Assembly: GCF_004571135.1 (NCBI RefSeq) | Contig: NZ_SPSB01000002.1 | Coordinates: forward strand, 558,001-622,000 | Source of the DNA: Algoriphagus kandeliae | GTDB taxonomy: Bacteria > Bacteroidota > Bacteroidia > Cytophagales > Cyclobacteriaceae | Length of the DNA stretch: 64,000 nucleotides | Direction: 5' to 3' | Part shown: piece by piece, positions 50,347 to 59,118 of the stretch | Position numbering within the stretch: position 1 is the first letter of the stretch | How the letters are laid out: each line of letters opens with the position of its first letter | Made by a program: the position numbers and the translations under genes | The notes under the pieces: model-generated | The model's input: the letters and a program-made list of their open reading frames with translations, nothing else | Told to the model about the DNA's origin: nothing | Databases searched by the model: none

Positions 50347-53300
50347 TTATCTGTAAGTCGATTCAAAGCGATACTTTCCTGAGCCCAAAGTGATGATAGC
50401 TCTTCCATTCTCATACCCAGTTAATTTCAAACCTTTTGACTGATCTAAAGAGGCGCCTCCCTCGGTAATATCACTTTCTGAAATGGCTGGTAGATGTAAA
50501 GTGGCAGAGGTATTTGCCGGGACAGTCACTTCATATATCATCTTGTTACCTTCGATGGACCATCCACTCTCGATTTTGCCATACATGGAATCATAATGAC
50601 CCTTAGCCCAGATCAATTCTCCCGTAGGGTCAGGAGTAGGAGTAAGTGTGAAGGATTTGAACCCCGGTTCACCTCTTTGGATTCCAATCACATAATTGTA
50701 CATCCATGATCCCACTGCCCCGAAGGCATAGTGATTAAAAGAGTTCATGCTATTATTTCCACCGAATCCATTTTCGATGGTGTAGGAATTTAATCGCTCC
50801 CAGATGGTTGTTGCGCCATTAATTACCGGATAAAGCCAGGAAGGGTAAGTTTTTTGCTGGAGAAGTCTATAGGCCTCCTCATGGTGACCATTTGATGACA
50901 AAGCTTCATTCAGGGAAGCAGTTCCAATAAATCCTGTCATCAGAGAATATTCCGGTCTTTCTACTCCCGAGTCATCCGTGTTTTTTCGAGCTACAGCATT
51001 GACTAAGTGATCAACAACAAAAGGTTTATGTTCTTCATTGATCACATCAAAGGCTAATGGAATGGCATAAGATGCTTGAGTATCCACTAGATCTCCTGGT
51101 TTTGGGCGCTCGCTTTCAGAAGGAGGTGGCCCAAATCGGAATCCTACATGACCCGAATGTATGGTTTTATGACTTTCCGGATCAATGTATTTTTCATTAA
51201 AGAAGGCTTTTCGGGATGTTCTTAGCTCTTCATATTTTCTTGAGTCCTCTTCTTTTCCGAGAATCTGAGCTGTCTCAGCTACTATTTCAAGGCATCTTAC
51301 CTGATACGCTGCCCAGAGAAGTGTATTGTCATTTTTATTGTTTTCAGGACTAAGCCAGTCTCCAAGTGGACCTTCATCCAAAACTCCTGTGTCAGGATCA
51401 GTTCTGCTCATGAGAAAATCCACATAGGCTTTCATGGCCGGATAATTCTCTTCCAATATTTTGACATCTCCAAACTGCTGGTAGCTTTCCCAAGGGACTT
51501 TCACGCCTGCGCTTCCCCATAAAGTTCCTCCGAAACCACCTGTAACAGGAGCTACATCAGGAAATCTTCCATTTTGTCGTTGAAGATCTCTCATTGCTAT
51601 CATATGCCTTCTGAGAAAGGGTCCAATATCCGCCAAATAAGTTGCCATTTCGGCGAACACATTCAAATCACCACTCCATCCCATTCTTTCGTTTCTTGCA
51701 GGAGTGTCGGTTGGAATGGAAAGAAAATTCCCTTGCATGGACCAGCGAATGTTTTGCCATAGGCGGTTCACTAGTTCATTTGAGGATTCGTAGCTGGAAG
51801 AAAAGTCATGAACTGAACTCAGTACAATTCCTTTCACATCTTCAAGAGGAAGAGCTTCGTCCATTCCAGTGATTTCTACATATCGATAGCCATGGAAAGT
51901 AAATCTTGGTTGAAATGTATCTGCCCCGCCTTTCATTATCCATTGGTCGGTCGTAAGGGCAGCTCTGATATTTTCCATCATGACCATACCCACGTTCGAT
52001 CCATACTCATCAAGATCAGGATAAAGGACTTCAGAATACCTTAAGTTCAGAATTTCGCCCTTTTCAGTTTCGGACATCTGAATCTGGGGAACCCCAACCA
52101 TATTTTGACCCATGTCATACACAAATACTCCTGGTCGAACCTCTGTGACACTTTGTGCGATCAGGGTATCAACGGCAGCTACATTTCGCCCAATTTGTCC
52201 CAATAATTGCATATTGGAGTAGTCGTGTTCAGATGGTGTAGTACCTTCAAGAGGCACAATGGACGCTGTTTTCCAGGCAGAATCATCATAATCGGCACTG
52301 GACCACCCTTCAATTGATTCCTCATAGTTAGCATCATAGACTTCACCCTGAAAAAAACTTCCCATTCGAATCGGGCCATTAGGGTTCACCTTCCATGTTT
52401 CCGGAGAGGTGATGATAATGTCCTCTGTCCCATCCTCATAATTGATCACAATTTTTGCGAGAAAGGATTGCCGGTCACCGAAGTAATTCCAGTTATTTCC
52501 GGAGTAGGTAATGTTTCCACTCCACCATCCTTCACCCAGCCAGGCACCAAGACTATTTTTTCCATTCTTGAGTTTATCTGTTATGTCATAAGTCTGGTAC
52601 AAATGATGTTTGTAATATTGAGTGACACCTGGATTAAAAAAGTCGCTACTGATTCTTTTTCCATTCACATGGAGTTCATAAATACCCCTTGCCGTAGCAT
52701 ATACTCTGGCGGATTTTATGGATTTTCCTTCCGTATCAAAAGTAGTCCGAAGCATAGGTGCGGCATTTTTACTGGGATTTGTCAAAAGCAAATTGCCATT
52801 AGCTAGCCCATTTAATTCTAGGCCATTTTCCGATTTGGAAAAGCCATCAGAGGAGATGAAAGCTGAAAATGTTTCATCAGACTCCGGCTCTTTTACCAAG
52901 GCATTTGATGGATCTCTGAAGTGTGTCACTTCATAGTTAGAGAATATTGCTTTCTGTCCGGGTTTCATTTGAAACCCAATATCCGCTACCATAGGGAAGC
53001 TGATATAATTATTCCCTTCTCCAACAGGGTTGAGGTTATAGGTCTCAATATTTCCACCAAAGCCACCGCCTGCTCCCTTGGGATTCAATAAATTTTGATC
53101 TTCTCGACCATCTACATACAGGGTTAACAGGCCAAACTCAATGTCGGCAAATACGGAATGTTGCTGATACATATTCCCCTTATTGACGAGACTTAAGGGG
53201 ATATCAATGGCATACAATGGTGAGTTTTCAGAATCCTTCTCTGTATAACCAACTCGATAGACATTGACTTTTGCCCGGCCATTTTGAGATTCTAGCAGGG

Positions 53301-53940
53301 GTGAAATATCAAGTTCTAGGCTTAAATAGCTTTCATTTTCATTCACCTCAACACCCATAAGATTTAGATTTTTATCCATGAGTCGAGGGTCATTTCCCCC
53401 AAATGCCATGGCGGCTTTTGTGCTTCCACTTTCCTCATCTAATTGAACAGTGTAACCCAGCTTGAATACCGACAATGCATACGAATAGAAAGGAAGATCG
53501 ATTTCATCGCCTCCTATCCAAGATGCACCGCTCCAAGCCTCAATAGAAGGATTCATCAAGCCAGTTTCAAACCAGGAGCTTTGGGAAACCTCACGACTGT
53601 CAGAAGTCCAAATTTTGATGCTAAAGTCATATCGGGTCGTTGGAGATAATGGATCTCCCTCGTATTCTATGCCAAGGGATTCTGAATTCTCAATTCTGCC
53701 CGTATTCCAAACCTCCTGACCCTCATCTGAAACCACAATCTGGTAGGCGGTCTGAGATAAGCCTCTAGAATATTCTTCATCAATAAGTTTCCAGGCAAAG
53801 CGTGGTTTTTCTACATCAATCCCAAGAGGTTCTTCTAGGTATTCTACTGTCAGGTCATCGAGGTAAAGTGTAGGTTGGGTGGTGCAAGATCCCGCCAGAA
53901 ATGAGGTGATGAGTAAAGCAACAAGAATCTTCTTAAGCAT
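50347..53940 (-). CDS. alpha-L-rhamnosidase, GH78 family, with inserted beta-sandwich domain
   Basis: A 1197-residue lipoprotein (lipobox LAGSC, Cys19) of glycoside hydrolase family 78, which removes terminal alpha-L-rhamnose from polysaccharides or glycosides. After the first beta domain (21-125, YLEEPLGIDVEKPRFAWKL), a roughly 200-residue beta-rich segment (about 130-350: LDEESGSTKAAMAFGGND, IEFGLLTLYVDGRED) interrupts the usual layout and looks like a concanavalin/LamG-type domain. The rhamnosidase N domain follows at about 390-570 (RVYATARGIYELHVNGKRI). The (alpha/alpha)6 catalytic domain carries PARNERMGWSGD (about 748-760) and TIWERLNSY (about 1047). It is the largest of three genes in a rhamnoside cluster. 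Confidence 0.92.
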   Translation of the reverse strand: MLKKILVALLITSFLAGSCTTQPTLYLDDLTVEYLEEPLGIDVEKPRFAWKLIDEEYSRGLSQTAYQIVVSDEGQEVWNTGRIENSESLGIEYEGDPLSPTTRYDFSIKIWTSDSREVSQSSWFETGLMNPSIEAWSGASWIGGDEIDLPFYSYALSVFKLGYTVQLDEESGSTKAAMAFGGNDPRLMDKNLNLMGVEVNENESYLSLELDISPLLESQNGRAKVNVYRVGYTEKDSENSPLYAIDIPLSLVNKGNMYQQHSVFADIEFGLLTLYVDGREDQNLLNPKGAGGGFGGNIETYNLNPVGEGNNYISFPMVADIGFQMKPGQKAIFSNYEVTHFRDPSNALVKEPESDETFSAFISSDGFSKSENGLELNGLANGNLLLTNPSKNAAPMLRTTFDTEGKSIKSARVYATARGIYELHVNGKRISSDFFNPGVTQYYKHHLYQTYDITDKLKNGKNSLGAWLGEGWWSGNITYSGNNWNYFGDRQSFLAKIVINYEDGTEDIIITSPETWKVNPNGPIRMGSFFQGEVYDANYEESIEGWSSADYDDSAWKTASIVPLEGTTPSEHDYSNMQLLGQIGRNVAAVDTLIAQSVTEVRPGVFVYDMGQNMVGVPQIQMSETEKGEILNLRYSEVLYPDLDEYGSNVGMVMMENIRAALTTDQWIMKGGADTFQPRFTFHGYRYVEITGMDEALPLEDVKGIVLSSVHDFSSSYESSNELVNRLWQNIRWSMQGNFLSIPTDTPARNERMGWSGDLNVFAEMATYLADIGPFLRRHMIAMRDLQRQNGRFPDVAPVTGGFGGTLWGSAGVKVPWESYQQFGDVKILEENYPAMKAYVDFLMSRTDPDTGVLDEGPLGDWLSPENNKNDNTLLWAAYQVRCLEIVAETAQILGKEEDSRKYEELRTSRKAFFNEKYIDPESHKTIHSGHVGFRFGPPPSESERPKPGDLVDTQASYAIPLAFDVINEEHKPFVVDHLVNAVARKNTDDSGVERPEYSLMTGFIGTASLNEALSSNGHHEEAYRLLQQKTYPSWLYPVINGATTIWERLNSYTIENGFGGNNSMNSFNHYAFGAVGSWMYNYVIGIQRGEPGFKSFTLTPTPDPTGELIWAKGHYDSMYGKIESGWSIEGNKMIYEVTVPANTSATLHLPAISESDITEGGASLDQSKGLKLTGYENGRAIITLGSGKYRFESTYR

Positions 53941-54018
53941 GAGTCAGTGGTTTGGTGTAAGTAATTTTACTATTTATTTACCAAAGCTTAAAACCACTCA
54001 AATATTCGAGTAGTCCGG

Positions 54019-54058
54019 AAAAAAAGTCCAAGCCAATCATTTGACTGGTTTGGACTTT
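54019..54058 (-). terminator. terminator between the two GH78 genes
   Basis: Thirteen-pair stem AAAGTCCAAGCCA (54023-54035) and TGGTTTGGACTTT (54046-54058) with one G-U. On the minus strand it is followed by a T run. It lies 115 bases below the stop of the second GH78 gene, so the first one may need its own promoter. The rest of 53941-54172 is without features. Confidence 0.8.
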
Positions 54059-54172
54059 ATAATAGAATGAAGGTGTTAATTGTGTTCACTTAATATTGAT
54101 CCATCATCATTTGAGTGGAAGGGAGACTTGGTTCAAACTGGACCGTTTCTTGCATCCCAATTTTTTCAATAG

Positions 54173-56980
54173 TTAAGAATCAAAGCTGAAGGTGTAAACC
54201 CCAGAATTCACTTTGTAAATACTGTAATCTTCCTCAGTTCCTTCGAAGCTAATATTCTCATCGTTGGTTATTTGGGATCCACTTTCCATGATTTTTGAAG
54301 GATCACTGAAAGGCACATGCACGGTGGCAGTACTGCCTACCGGAACTGTCACCTTCATACTGAATTTGCCATTCACTTCTTCCCAATGGATACCAGCTTC
54401 CCCATATGGTGTCACATTGGAATAAGAAACATATTCCATGTCTTCGATTGGTTGGGGTTTGAAAATGATATGCTTGTAGCCTGGGTTTTCGATATCTACG
54501 TTCATTCCGGCTAACTTTCTGTAAAACCAGGACAGGCCACCTCCGAACATCGGATGATTCCCGGAACCTGGGCGGAACCAATGTTCCCAAGAAGTGGTAT
54601 TTCCATTTTCCACCCACCATCCAAAGGAGGGTTGGGTTGTTTTATTCATCGCTTCATAAGCCAAATCATTCATTCCATAATCGGCTAGTACCTCAAAGAA
54701 AAACTGAGTACCGAAGATACCTGTGTCCAGATGCCCATCCCGTGCTGCGATGTCCTCTTTCAAAGCATTTATCACCCTTGGTTCCTGATCTTCAGGTACC
54801 CCCATGGTAAGAGCAAAAATATTTCCTCCGTTAGGTCCGTAGGTTCCTTTTTCCTCATCATAGAACTCACCGTAGAATCCTTGCATGGTTTGTTCTGCCA
54901 AGGCCTCAAATTCAATGGCTTCCTCATTGTAACCAAGTGCTCTTGCTGCTTTTGCAGTGAAATCTGCACACCTCCATAAGTAGAAGGTGTGTACAAGTGC
55001 ATCCGGTGGTAAATCAAAAGGCTGTGCCCAATCTCCAAGATTTACCCATCGAAATGGCTCATCGGTATGCCCGGTCCGTTGAGAATACATCACACCATTT
55101 TGGTCGGTCCATTCCTTCATATAATTGAGGTAGCCTTTCATTCCCTCATAGGTGTTTTCTAACATTTGCCTGTCTCCATAATGAAGGTAGTATTCCCAAG
55201 GCATGATGTTAATTGCAGCACCCCATGCAGGACCACCCCCGCAGCCGGGTTGCCATGGGGCTCCATTTGGTACATATCCTGTTTCCGGGTTTTGAGAAGC
55301 AACAATGTCGTCGATCCATTTTCGGTAAAATGCCTTCGCATCAAAGTTGTGCATCACCGTGACACAGGCCACTTGACCATCTCCCGTATAGGGAGACCGC
55401 TCTCGATTTGGGCAGTCACTTGCGATTCCACCATGCATATTATCAGTTTGGCTTCTCCACCAGATTTCATTGATTTTATTGAAAAGCTCATTTGAGGTTT
55501 CAAACTCACCAGTCGTTTCAATATTCGTATAGACAGCTTCCGCAGTAAGCTGATCTGCAGTGAGTTCTCCAGGCCAGTTTGTAAGCTCGGCATATCTAAA
55601 TACATACCAGCTAAATCGGGTGGCATAGGACTCGTCTCCGGAACCATTCATGATGTAAGAATTGGAACCTGTCGTTTCGGAGGTGCTGTCGTTTGAAATG
55701 TATCGGATGGATATTTTCTCTCCAGACTCTCCATTTAGATTGGAAAGTCTTACCCATCCTGTAATTTCTTCACCAAAATCGACCACATAATGCCCCTCAT
55801 TGACTTCAGTGATTTGGAGTGGTTCAAATACCTCCATGACCCGGTCTGGCTCTGCCATATGAGCAACTAAATCTCCACCGGGAGCCTTTCTTAGAGCGAC
55901 ATTTTCCCACTCAGAATCATCAAAGCCTGGGCTGCTCCACCCTTCTTGCTCCAGCCTAGCATCATAATGCTCACCTTCATAAATAAGATCTGAGATTATT
56001 GGGCTTTTATGTGCTTTCCAAGATTCATCACTGATCAATATTTCTTCACTTCCATCGGTATACTTGATGTAAATCTGGCCTAAGAATCGTGGCGTTCCAT
56101 AGGATGCGGTCCAAGTTTTTGGAGCATTATAAAAGCCATTTCCTAGAATAGCTCCCATGGCATTATTTCCTTGCTGGAGTTGATCGGTGATATCGTAGCT
56201 CAGGTACATCACCTTGTATCTAGTGAAGTTATTTTCAATCGGAACGCGATCCGTTTCTATTCCCTCCCGGTGGCCATAATCTGTCTGATTTGGGATGAGG
56301 ACATCTTCACCGACTTTAGCACCGTTTAGATAAAACTCAAAGTATCCTAATCCCGTGACCAAAGCTTTGGCTTCAGCCACTTCTTTTTCAATGGTAAATT
56401 CTTTTCTCAACAAAGGTGCGGGAGGAGGAAGGGAAGATTTTACATCGAATTGATCATTGCTTAGGCTCGCTCTTGGATTTACCGGGTCCGGAAGAGGTTC
56501 TTCCCCTTGCCATGGAGCCCCGATCCATTTCGCCTGCCATTCGGAGGAGTCAAGAAGACCCATTCCCCAATGCGCAATGGAGCTCCACTCTGAAGGGACG
56601 TCTTGTAAATTCCAGACTTTGACTCTCCAATAATATGTCTCAGTAGATTCTAATTTGGGGCCGTTGTAAATAACCAAATACGATTCTTCTGAGCTCACTT
56701 TATCAGAATCCCAAACGTCAGGTTTCCCTGATTCTAACAATTCTTTTGTGCTGGCCACCTGAATTTGATAAGCAGTCTGTCGTTGCCCTCGTTGCCCTTC
56801 ATTGGCAGAATTTATCCAGGAAAGTCTGGGTTTTTCCACGTCAATTACTGGAGGGTTTTCAAGAAACTCAGTGGTTAACTCAATGGGGGACAAGGGAAGA
56901 TTCGATTCCTTTTGACTACATCCAATTGTGATCAAAATAACCACCAAGGAAGCCTTCAAATACTGGATTAAATTCTTCAT
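54173..56980 (-). CDS. alpha-L-rhamnosidase, GH78 family
   Basis: A 935-residue lipoprotein (lipobox LITIGC, Cys20) of family GH78. Domains run in the standard order: an N-terminal beta domain (VIDVEKPRLSWI), Bac_rhamnosid_N (EAKALVTGLGYFEFYLNGAKVG), a central beta domain and an (alpha/alpha)6 barrel. The catalytic motif SDCPNRERSPYTGDGQVA is near residue 527. The glutamate of TTSWEHWFRPG near residue 800 is the likely base. The C-terminal beta domain ends VNSGVYTFSFD. It lacks the insertion of the neighbour at 50347. The start at 56980 (MKNLIQYLKASL) begins the lipoprotein signal; the frame opens at 57046. Confidence 0.93.
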   Translation of the reverse strand: MKNLIQYLKASLVVILITIGCSQKESNLPLSPIELTTEFLENPPVIDVEKPRLSWINSANEGQRGQRQTAYQIQVASTKELLESGKPDVWDSDKVSSEESYLVIYNGPKLESTETYYWRVKVWNLQDVPSEWSSIAHWGMGLLDSSEWQAKWIGAPWQGEEPLPDPVNPRASLSNDQFDVKSSLPPPAPLLRKEFTIEKEVAEAKALVTGLGYFEFYLNGAKVGEDVLIPNQTDYGHREGIETDRVPIENNFTRYKVMYLSYDITDQLQQGNNAMGAILGNGFYNAPKTWTASYGTPRFLGQIYIKYTDGSEEILISDESWKAHKSPIISDLIYEGEHYDARLEQEGWSSPGFDDSEWENVALRKAPGGDLVAHMAEPDRVMEVFEPLQITEVNEGHYVVDFGEEITGWVRLSNLNGESGEKISIRYISNDSTSETTGSNSYIMNGSGDESYATRFSWYVFRYAELTNWPGELTADQLTAEAVYTNIETTGEFETSNELFNKINEIWWRSQTDNMHGGIASDCPNRERSPYTGDGQVACVTVMHNFDAKAFYRKWIDDIVASQNPETGYVPNGAPWQPGCGGGPAWGAAINIMPWEYYLHYGDRQMLENTYEGMKGYLNYMKEWTDQNGVMYSQRTGHTDEPFRWVNLGDWAQPFDLPPDALVHTFYLWRCADFTAKAARALGYNEEAIEFEALAEQTMQGFYGEFYDEEKGTYGPNGGNIFALTMGVPEDQEPRVINALKEDIAARDGHLDTGIFGTQFFFEVLADYGMNDLAYEAMNKTTQPSFGWWVENGNTTSWEHWFRPGSGNHPMFGGGLSWFYRKLAGMNVDIENPGYKHIIFKPQPIEDMEYVSYSNVTPYGEAGIHWEEVNGKFSMKVTVPVGSTATVHVPFSDPSKIMESGSQITNDENISFEGTEEDYSIYKVNSGVYTFSFDS

Positions 56981-57073
56981 GATTTTGGGTTTTTGAAGCT
57001 GTGGAAAGAATAATGAAACAATTGCTTTATGTTTCACAAAAAGCAAGAAATCAGGATAATTTATAAGTCTGAT

Positions 57074-58330
57074 TTATTTCGATTGTAAAGCCAGCCACTG
57101 CATGATCGTTACTGGTACACCATTCACGGTAACCGGTCTGCCATCATAATCAGTTTGAGACTTATTCGCATGAGAGTAAATCCATGACCAATGACCTGGA
57201 TAGTAATAATTCTCCCCACCATAAACGTTTGTGATATCCACCACATGATCATAAAGAGTCAAATGAACATTTGGTGCTCCAGCTGCCTTTAACTTCTCAT
57301 AAACGGGTATCACCGTATTGCTTGCAACTGTGGTGGAGTCGTCTTTGGAATGAATGAACCACATTGGGATGTCCTTGATATCTTGTACCTGCTCATCAGT
57401 TAGATTTTGGGCTCTGTAAGCCAAAGCACTGATATACCCTGCAGCAAAATATTCTGGGTATTCCACAAGTAGTTTCAAACTCATGTACCCTCCATTACTA
57501 CAGCCACCTACATAAATTCGGTCGGTGTCAATGTCCGGGTGTTTAGCAGTAAAATCATCAAATAAACCCTTCAAGGCTTCGAAGTAAATATCATCTCGCT
57601 CTCCTCTAGTAGTTCCCTCTCCACTATCCATCCAGCGAGTAGGAGTTTGTGGTGCAAGTACGTAAGCTCCACCAAAATATTGCTGGATTTCTTCAGAGGC
57701 ATAGTTTGCTGCACGATTTCCCAATAGTGGTACAGTGGTGTCTGTTCCGCCTTCACCACCTCCATGTAGCCAGATGACTAATGGAGACTTTCCTTCTTTC
57801 TTTTTCGGTGTAAAAGAAGCATAGGTAAGAGATATGTCACCTGAAGTGAATTTGCCAGTTAGATCAAATTGATCAACCAAAGGCATCACTTTTCCAGTAA
57901 ATTGATCCCATGTTTGATTGCCATCCGTAATGCTAAGTTGATAATCTACCCAGAGATTTCCGCTTCCTCGAACATACTGAAAAGGAGAGGCTATCTGCTG
58001 TCTAGGTCCTACTGCCAAAACTAAGGTGACATTACTTCCTTCATCCACTCGATTACCATTTTCGTCCGATACATATGCGGAAAGAACCTCCCGCGGACCC
58101 TGTGCAGGCTGAATGGGTTGATCAACTGATTCCAACTTTCGAGTGGCATTCACTGTGAAATCTGCTGCATTCACTTCAGTAGTTGTTTGATCAAGAGAAA
58201 GGATCACTTTATTCACAGCTGGCCCCCAGTCAAAGCCTTCTACTACAAGTTTGTATGAGTGTTGAGCTTGGGCGCCATTTAGGCTTGCGAAAAGCCAGAT
58301 TAGGGTAAAAATTTTGATAAAATGTTTCAT
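57074..58330 (-). CDS. secreted esterase/peptidase of the alpha/beta-hydrolase (PHB depolymerase/feruloyl esterase-like) type
   Basis: A 418-residue secreted protein with a signal peptide (MKHFIKIFTLIWLFASLNGAQAQ). Residues 24-165 are a beta-sandwich (HSYKLVVEGFDWGPAVNKVIL, ANVTLV-like strands). The hydrolase domain (about 170-418) has WLHGGGEGG as oxyanion site, GGCSNGGYMSLKL as nucleophile elbow, FIHSKDDSTT with the acid, and a histidine in PGHWSWIYSH. The fold and motifs fit esterases that remove acyl groups from plant polysaccharides, though prolyl oligopeptidase-type annotation is also possible. It lies 93 bases upstream of the second GH78 gene on the same strand, so a role in the same glycan breakdown is likely. 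Confidence 0.8.
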   Translation of the reverse strand: MKHFIKIFTLIWLFASLNGAQAQHSYKLVVEGFDWGPAVNKVILSLDQTTTEVNAADFTVNATRKLESVDQPIQPAQGPREVLSAYVSDENGNRVDEGSNVTLVLAVGPRQQIASPFQYVRGSGNLWVDYQLSITDGNQTWDQFTGKVMPLVDQFDLTGKFTSGDISLTYASFTPKKKEGKSPLVIWLHGGGEGGTDTTVPLLGNRAANYASEEIQQYFGGAYVLAPQTPTRWMDSGEGTTRGERDDIYFEALKGLFDDFTAKHPDIDTDRIYVGGCSNGGYMSLKLLVEYPEYFAAGYISALAYRAQNLTDEQVQDIKDIPMWFIHSKDDSTTVASNTVIPVYEKLKAAGAPNVHLTLYDHVVDITNVYGGENYYYPGHWSWIYSHANKSQTDYDGRPVTVNGVPVTIMQWLALQSK

Positions 58331-58475
58331 TGTTAGAGAGAGTTATTTTGGTGATCTATTAGATAAAAGGAGTGGTTGTTCAATACTAAGATAGAATCAA
58401 ACTAATAGTCTCAAGAATACTGTCCTGCCCTGTCATGGAAAAGAGCATTTCTCGAGTGGATTCTATTTTTGAGCT

Positions 58476-58520
58476 CTTCGGAATTTGTAATTCCGAAGCG
58501 ATACTGTATGATTTGTAATC
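58476..58520. repeat. REP-like palindromic element
   Basis: CTTCGGAATT (58476-58485), TGT, AATTCCGAAG (58489-58498): a perfect 10-base stem with a 3-base loop. A smaller relative with the same TGT centre, GATT-TGT-AATC, follows at 58510-58520. From memory, GATTTGTAATCCG-type palindromes are frequent dispersed repeats in Cytophagales and are often tied to RAYT transposases, but none is encoded here. Apart from this element and the three regulatory items below, the 58331-58743 gap holds no gene. Confidence 0.55.
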
Positions 58521-58599
58521 CGCCAACTAGAAAACCATTCAATTGCTCTCATTTTCCTTAAATCTCCTAAAAAGTGAAACCTGAAACTTGCCCAGTTTC

Positions 58600-58636
58600 T
58601 GTCCGTCCGCGATAGAACACTGTCCGAAATCGTACA
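58600..58636 (+). promoter_or_regulatory. tandem TGTCCG half-palindromes, possible enhancer sites
   Basis: TGTCCG-TCCG-CGATAG (58600-58615) and TGTCCG-AAAT-CGTACA (58621-58636), two sites 21 bases apart. The second is an inverted repeat with one mismatch, the first is degenerate. They lie about 60-90 bases before a sigma-54-like promoter, where enhancer-binding proteins act. Confidence 0.5.
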
Positions 58637-58663
58637 AGCTTTTCCTTTAAAACCTTGATTTCA

Positions 58664-58683
58664 GCTCATTTTGAGCCTTTTTT
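58664..58683 (+). terminator. short terminator-like hairpin
   Basis: GCTCA (58664-58668), loop TTT, TGAGC (58672-58676), then CTTTTTTT. It could stop read-through from upstream and isolate the promoter that follows. The stem is short, so confidence is modest. Confidence 0.4.
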
Positions 58684-58688
58684 GACTT

Positions 58689-58705
58689 TGGTAGTCTTTT
58701 GGCAT
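58689..58705 (+). promoter_or_regulatory. sigma-54-like promoter (GG-N10-GC)
   Basis: TGGTAG-TCTTT-TGGCAT. The -24 GG (58690-58691) and -12 GC (58702-58703) are ten bases apart, as sigma-54 requires. The consensus is TGGCAC-N5-TTGCA, so two positions differ in the first block and one in the second. Transcription would start about 30 bases before the ATG at 58744. Confidence 0.5.
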
Positions 58706-58743
58706 ATAGGGTAATCACGAAAACAAACCAATTATTGAAAGCC

Positions 58744-58974
58744 ATGAATACTACATTCTTTACCCAAAAAAATATCTGTGCTGCACTGGGATTTGCCATG
58801 GCTTTGACGATTGTTATCAAAGCAAAAGTGGAAGCCGATCAGCTGCAACATACTGCCCGATTTGAAACTACTAAACCAACACCACAAGTCGGAATTGAAA
58901 GTGCCAAAGGTCCTGAAGTCCTTCAGGTAACTATTTACAAAACAGAAAAGCCCCAGTTAACTGAGGCTTCTTAA
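58744..58974 (+). CDS. small protein of unknown function
   Basis: A 76-residue product. It opens with MNTTFFTQKN and a hydrophobic stretch of about 17 residues (ICAALGFAMALTIVIKA), which may be a signal or single membrane anchor. A polar tail follows (VGIESAKGPEVLQVTIYKTEKPQLTEAS). No family is recognised. The start at 58744 places the ATG about 40 bases after the sigma-54-like promoter; the frame opens at 58699, which would put the start inside that promoter. Being under a distinct promoter with tandem upstream sites makes a real, regulated gene more likely than chance. A hairpin overlapping its last codons (AAGCC...GGCTT) may be part of its terminator. Confidence 0.55.
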   Translation: MNTTFFTQKNICAALGFAMALTIVIKAKVEADQLQHTARFETTKPTPQVGIESAKGPEVLQVTIYKTEKPQLTEAS

Positions 58975-59023
58975 AGACAAACTCGTAAGGGTTAATTTGG
59001 TTGATTGTTTGGTTACTAGAAAG

Positions 59024-59048
59024 AGGTGAGCTTTGCTCACCTTTTTTT
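59024..59048 (+). terminator. rho-independent terminator after the small gene
   Basis: AGGTGAGC (59024-59031), loop TTT, GCTCACCT (59035-59042), then seven T. Confidence 0.9.
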
Positions 59049-59118
59049 GTTTATAGAAGAATTAAAGTGGCAATCAATTCTATTGATTTGAAATCAGAAT
59101 AAAACTTAATTTTTACTT

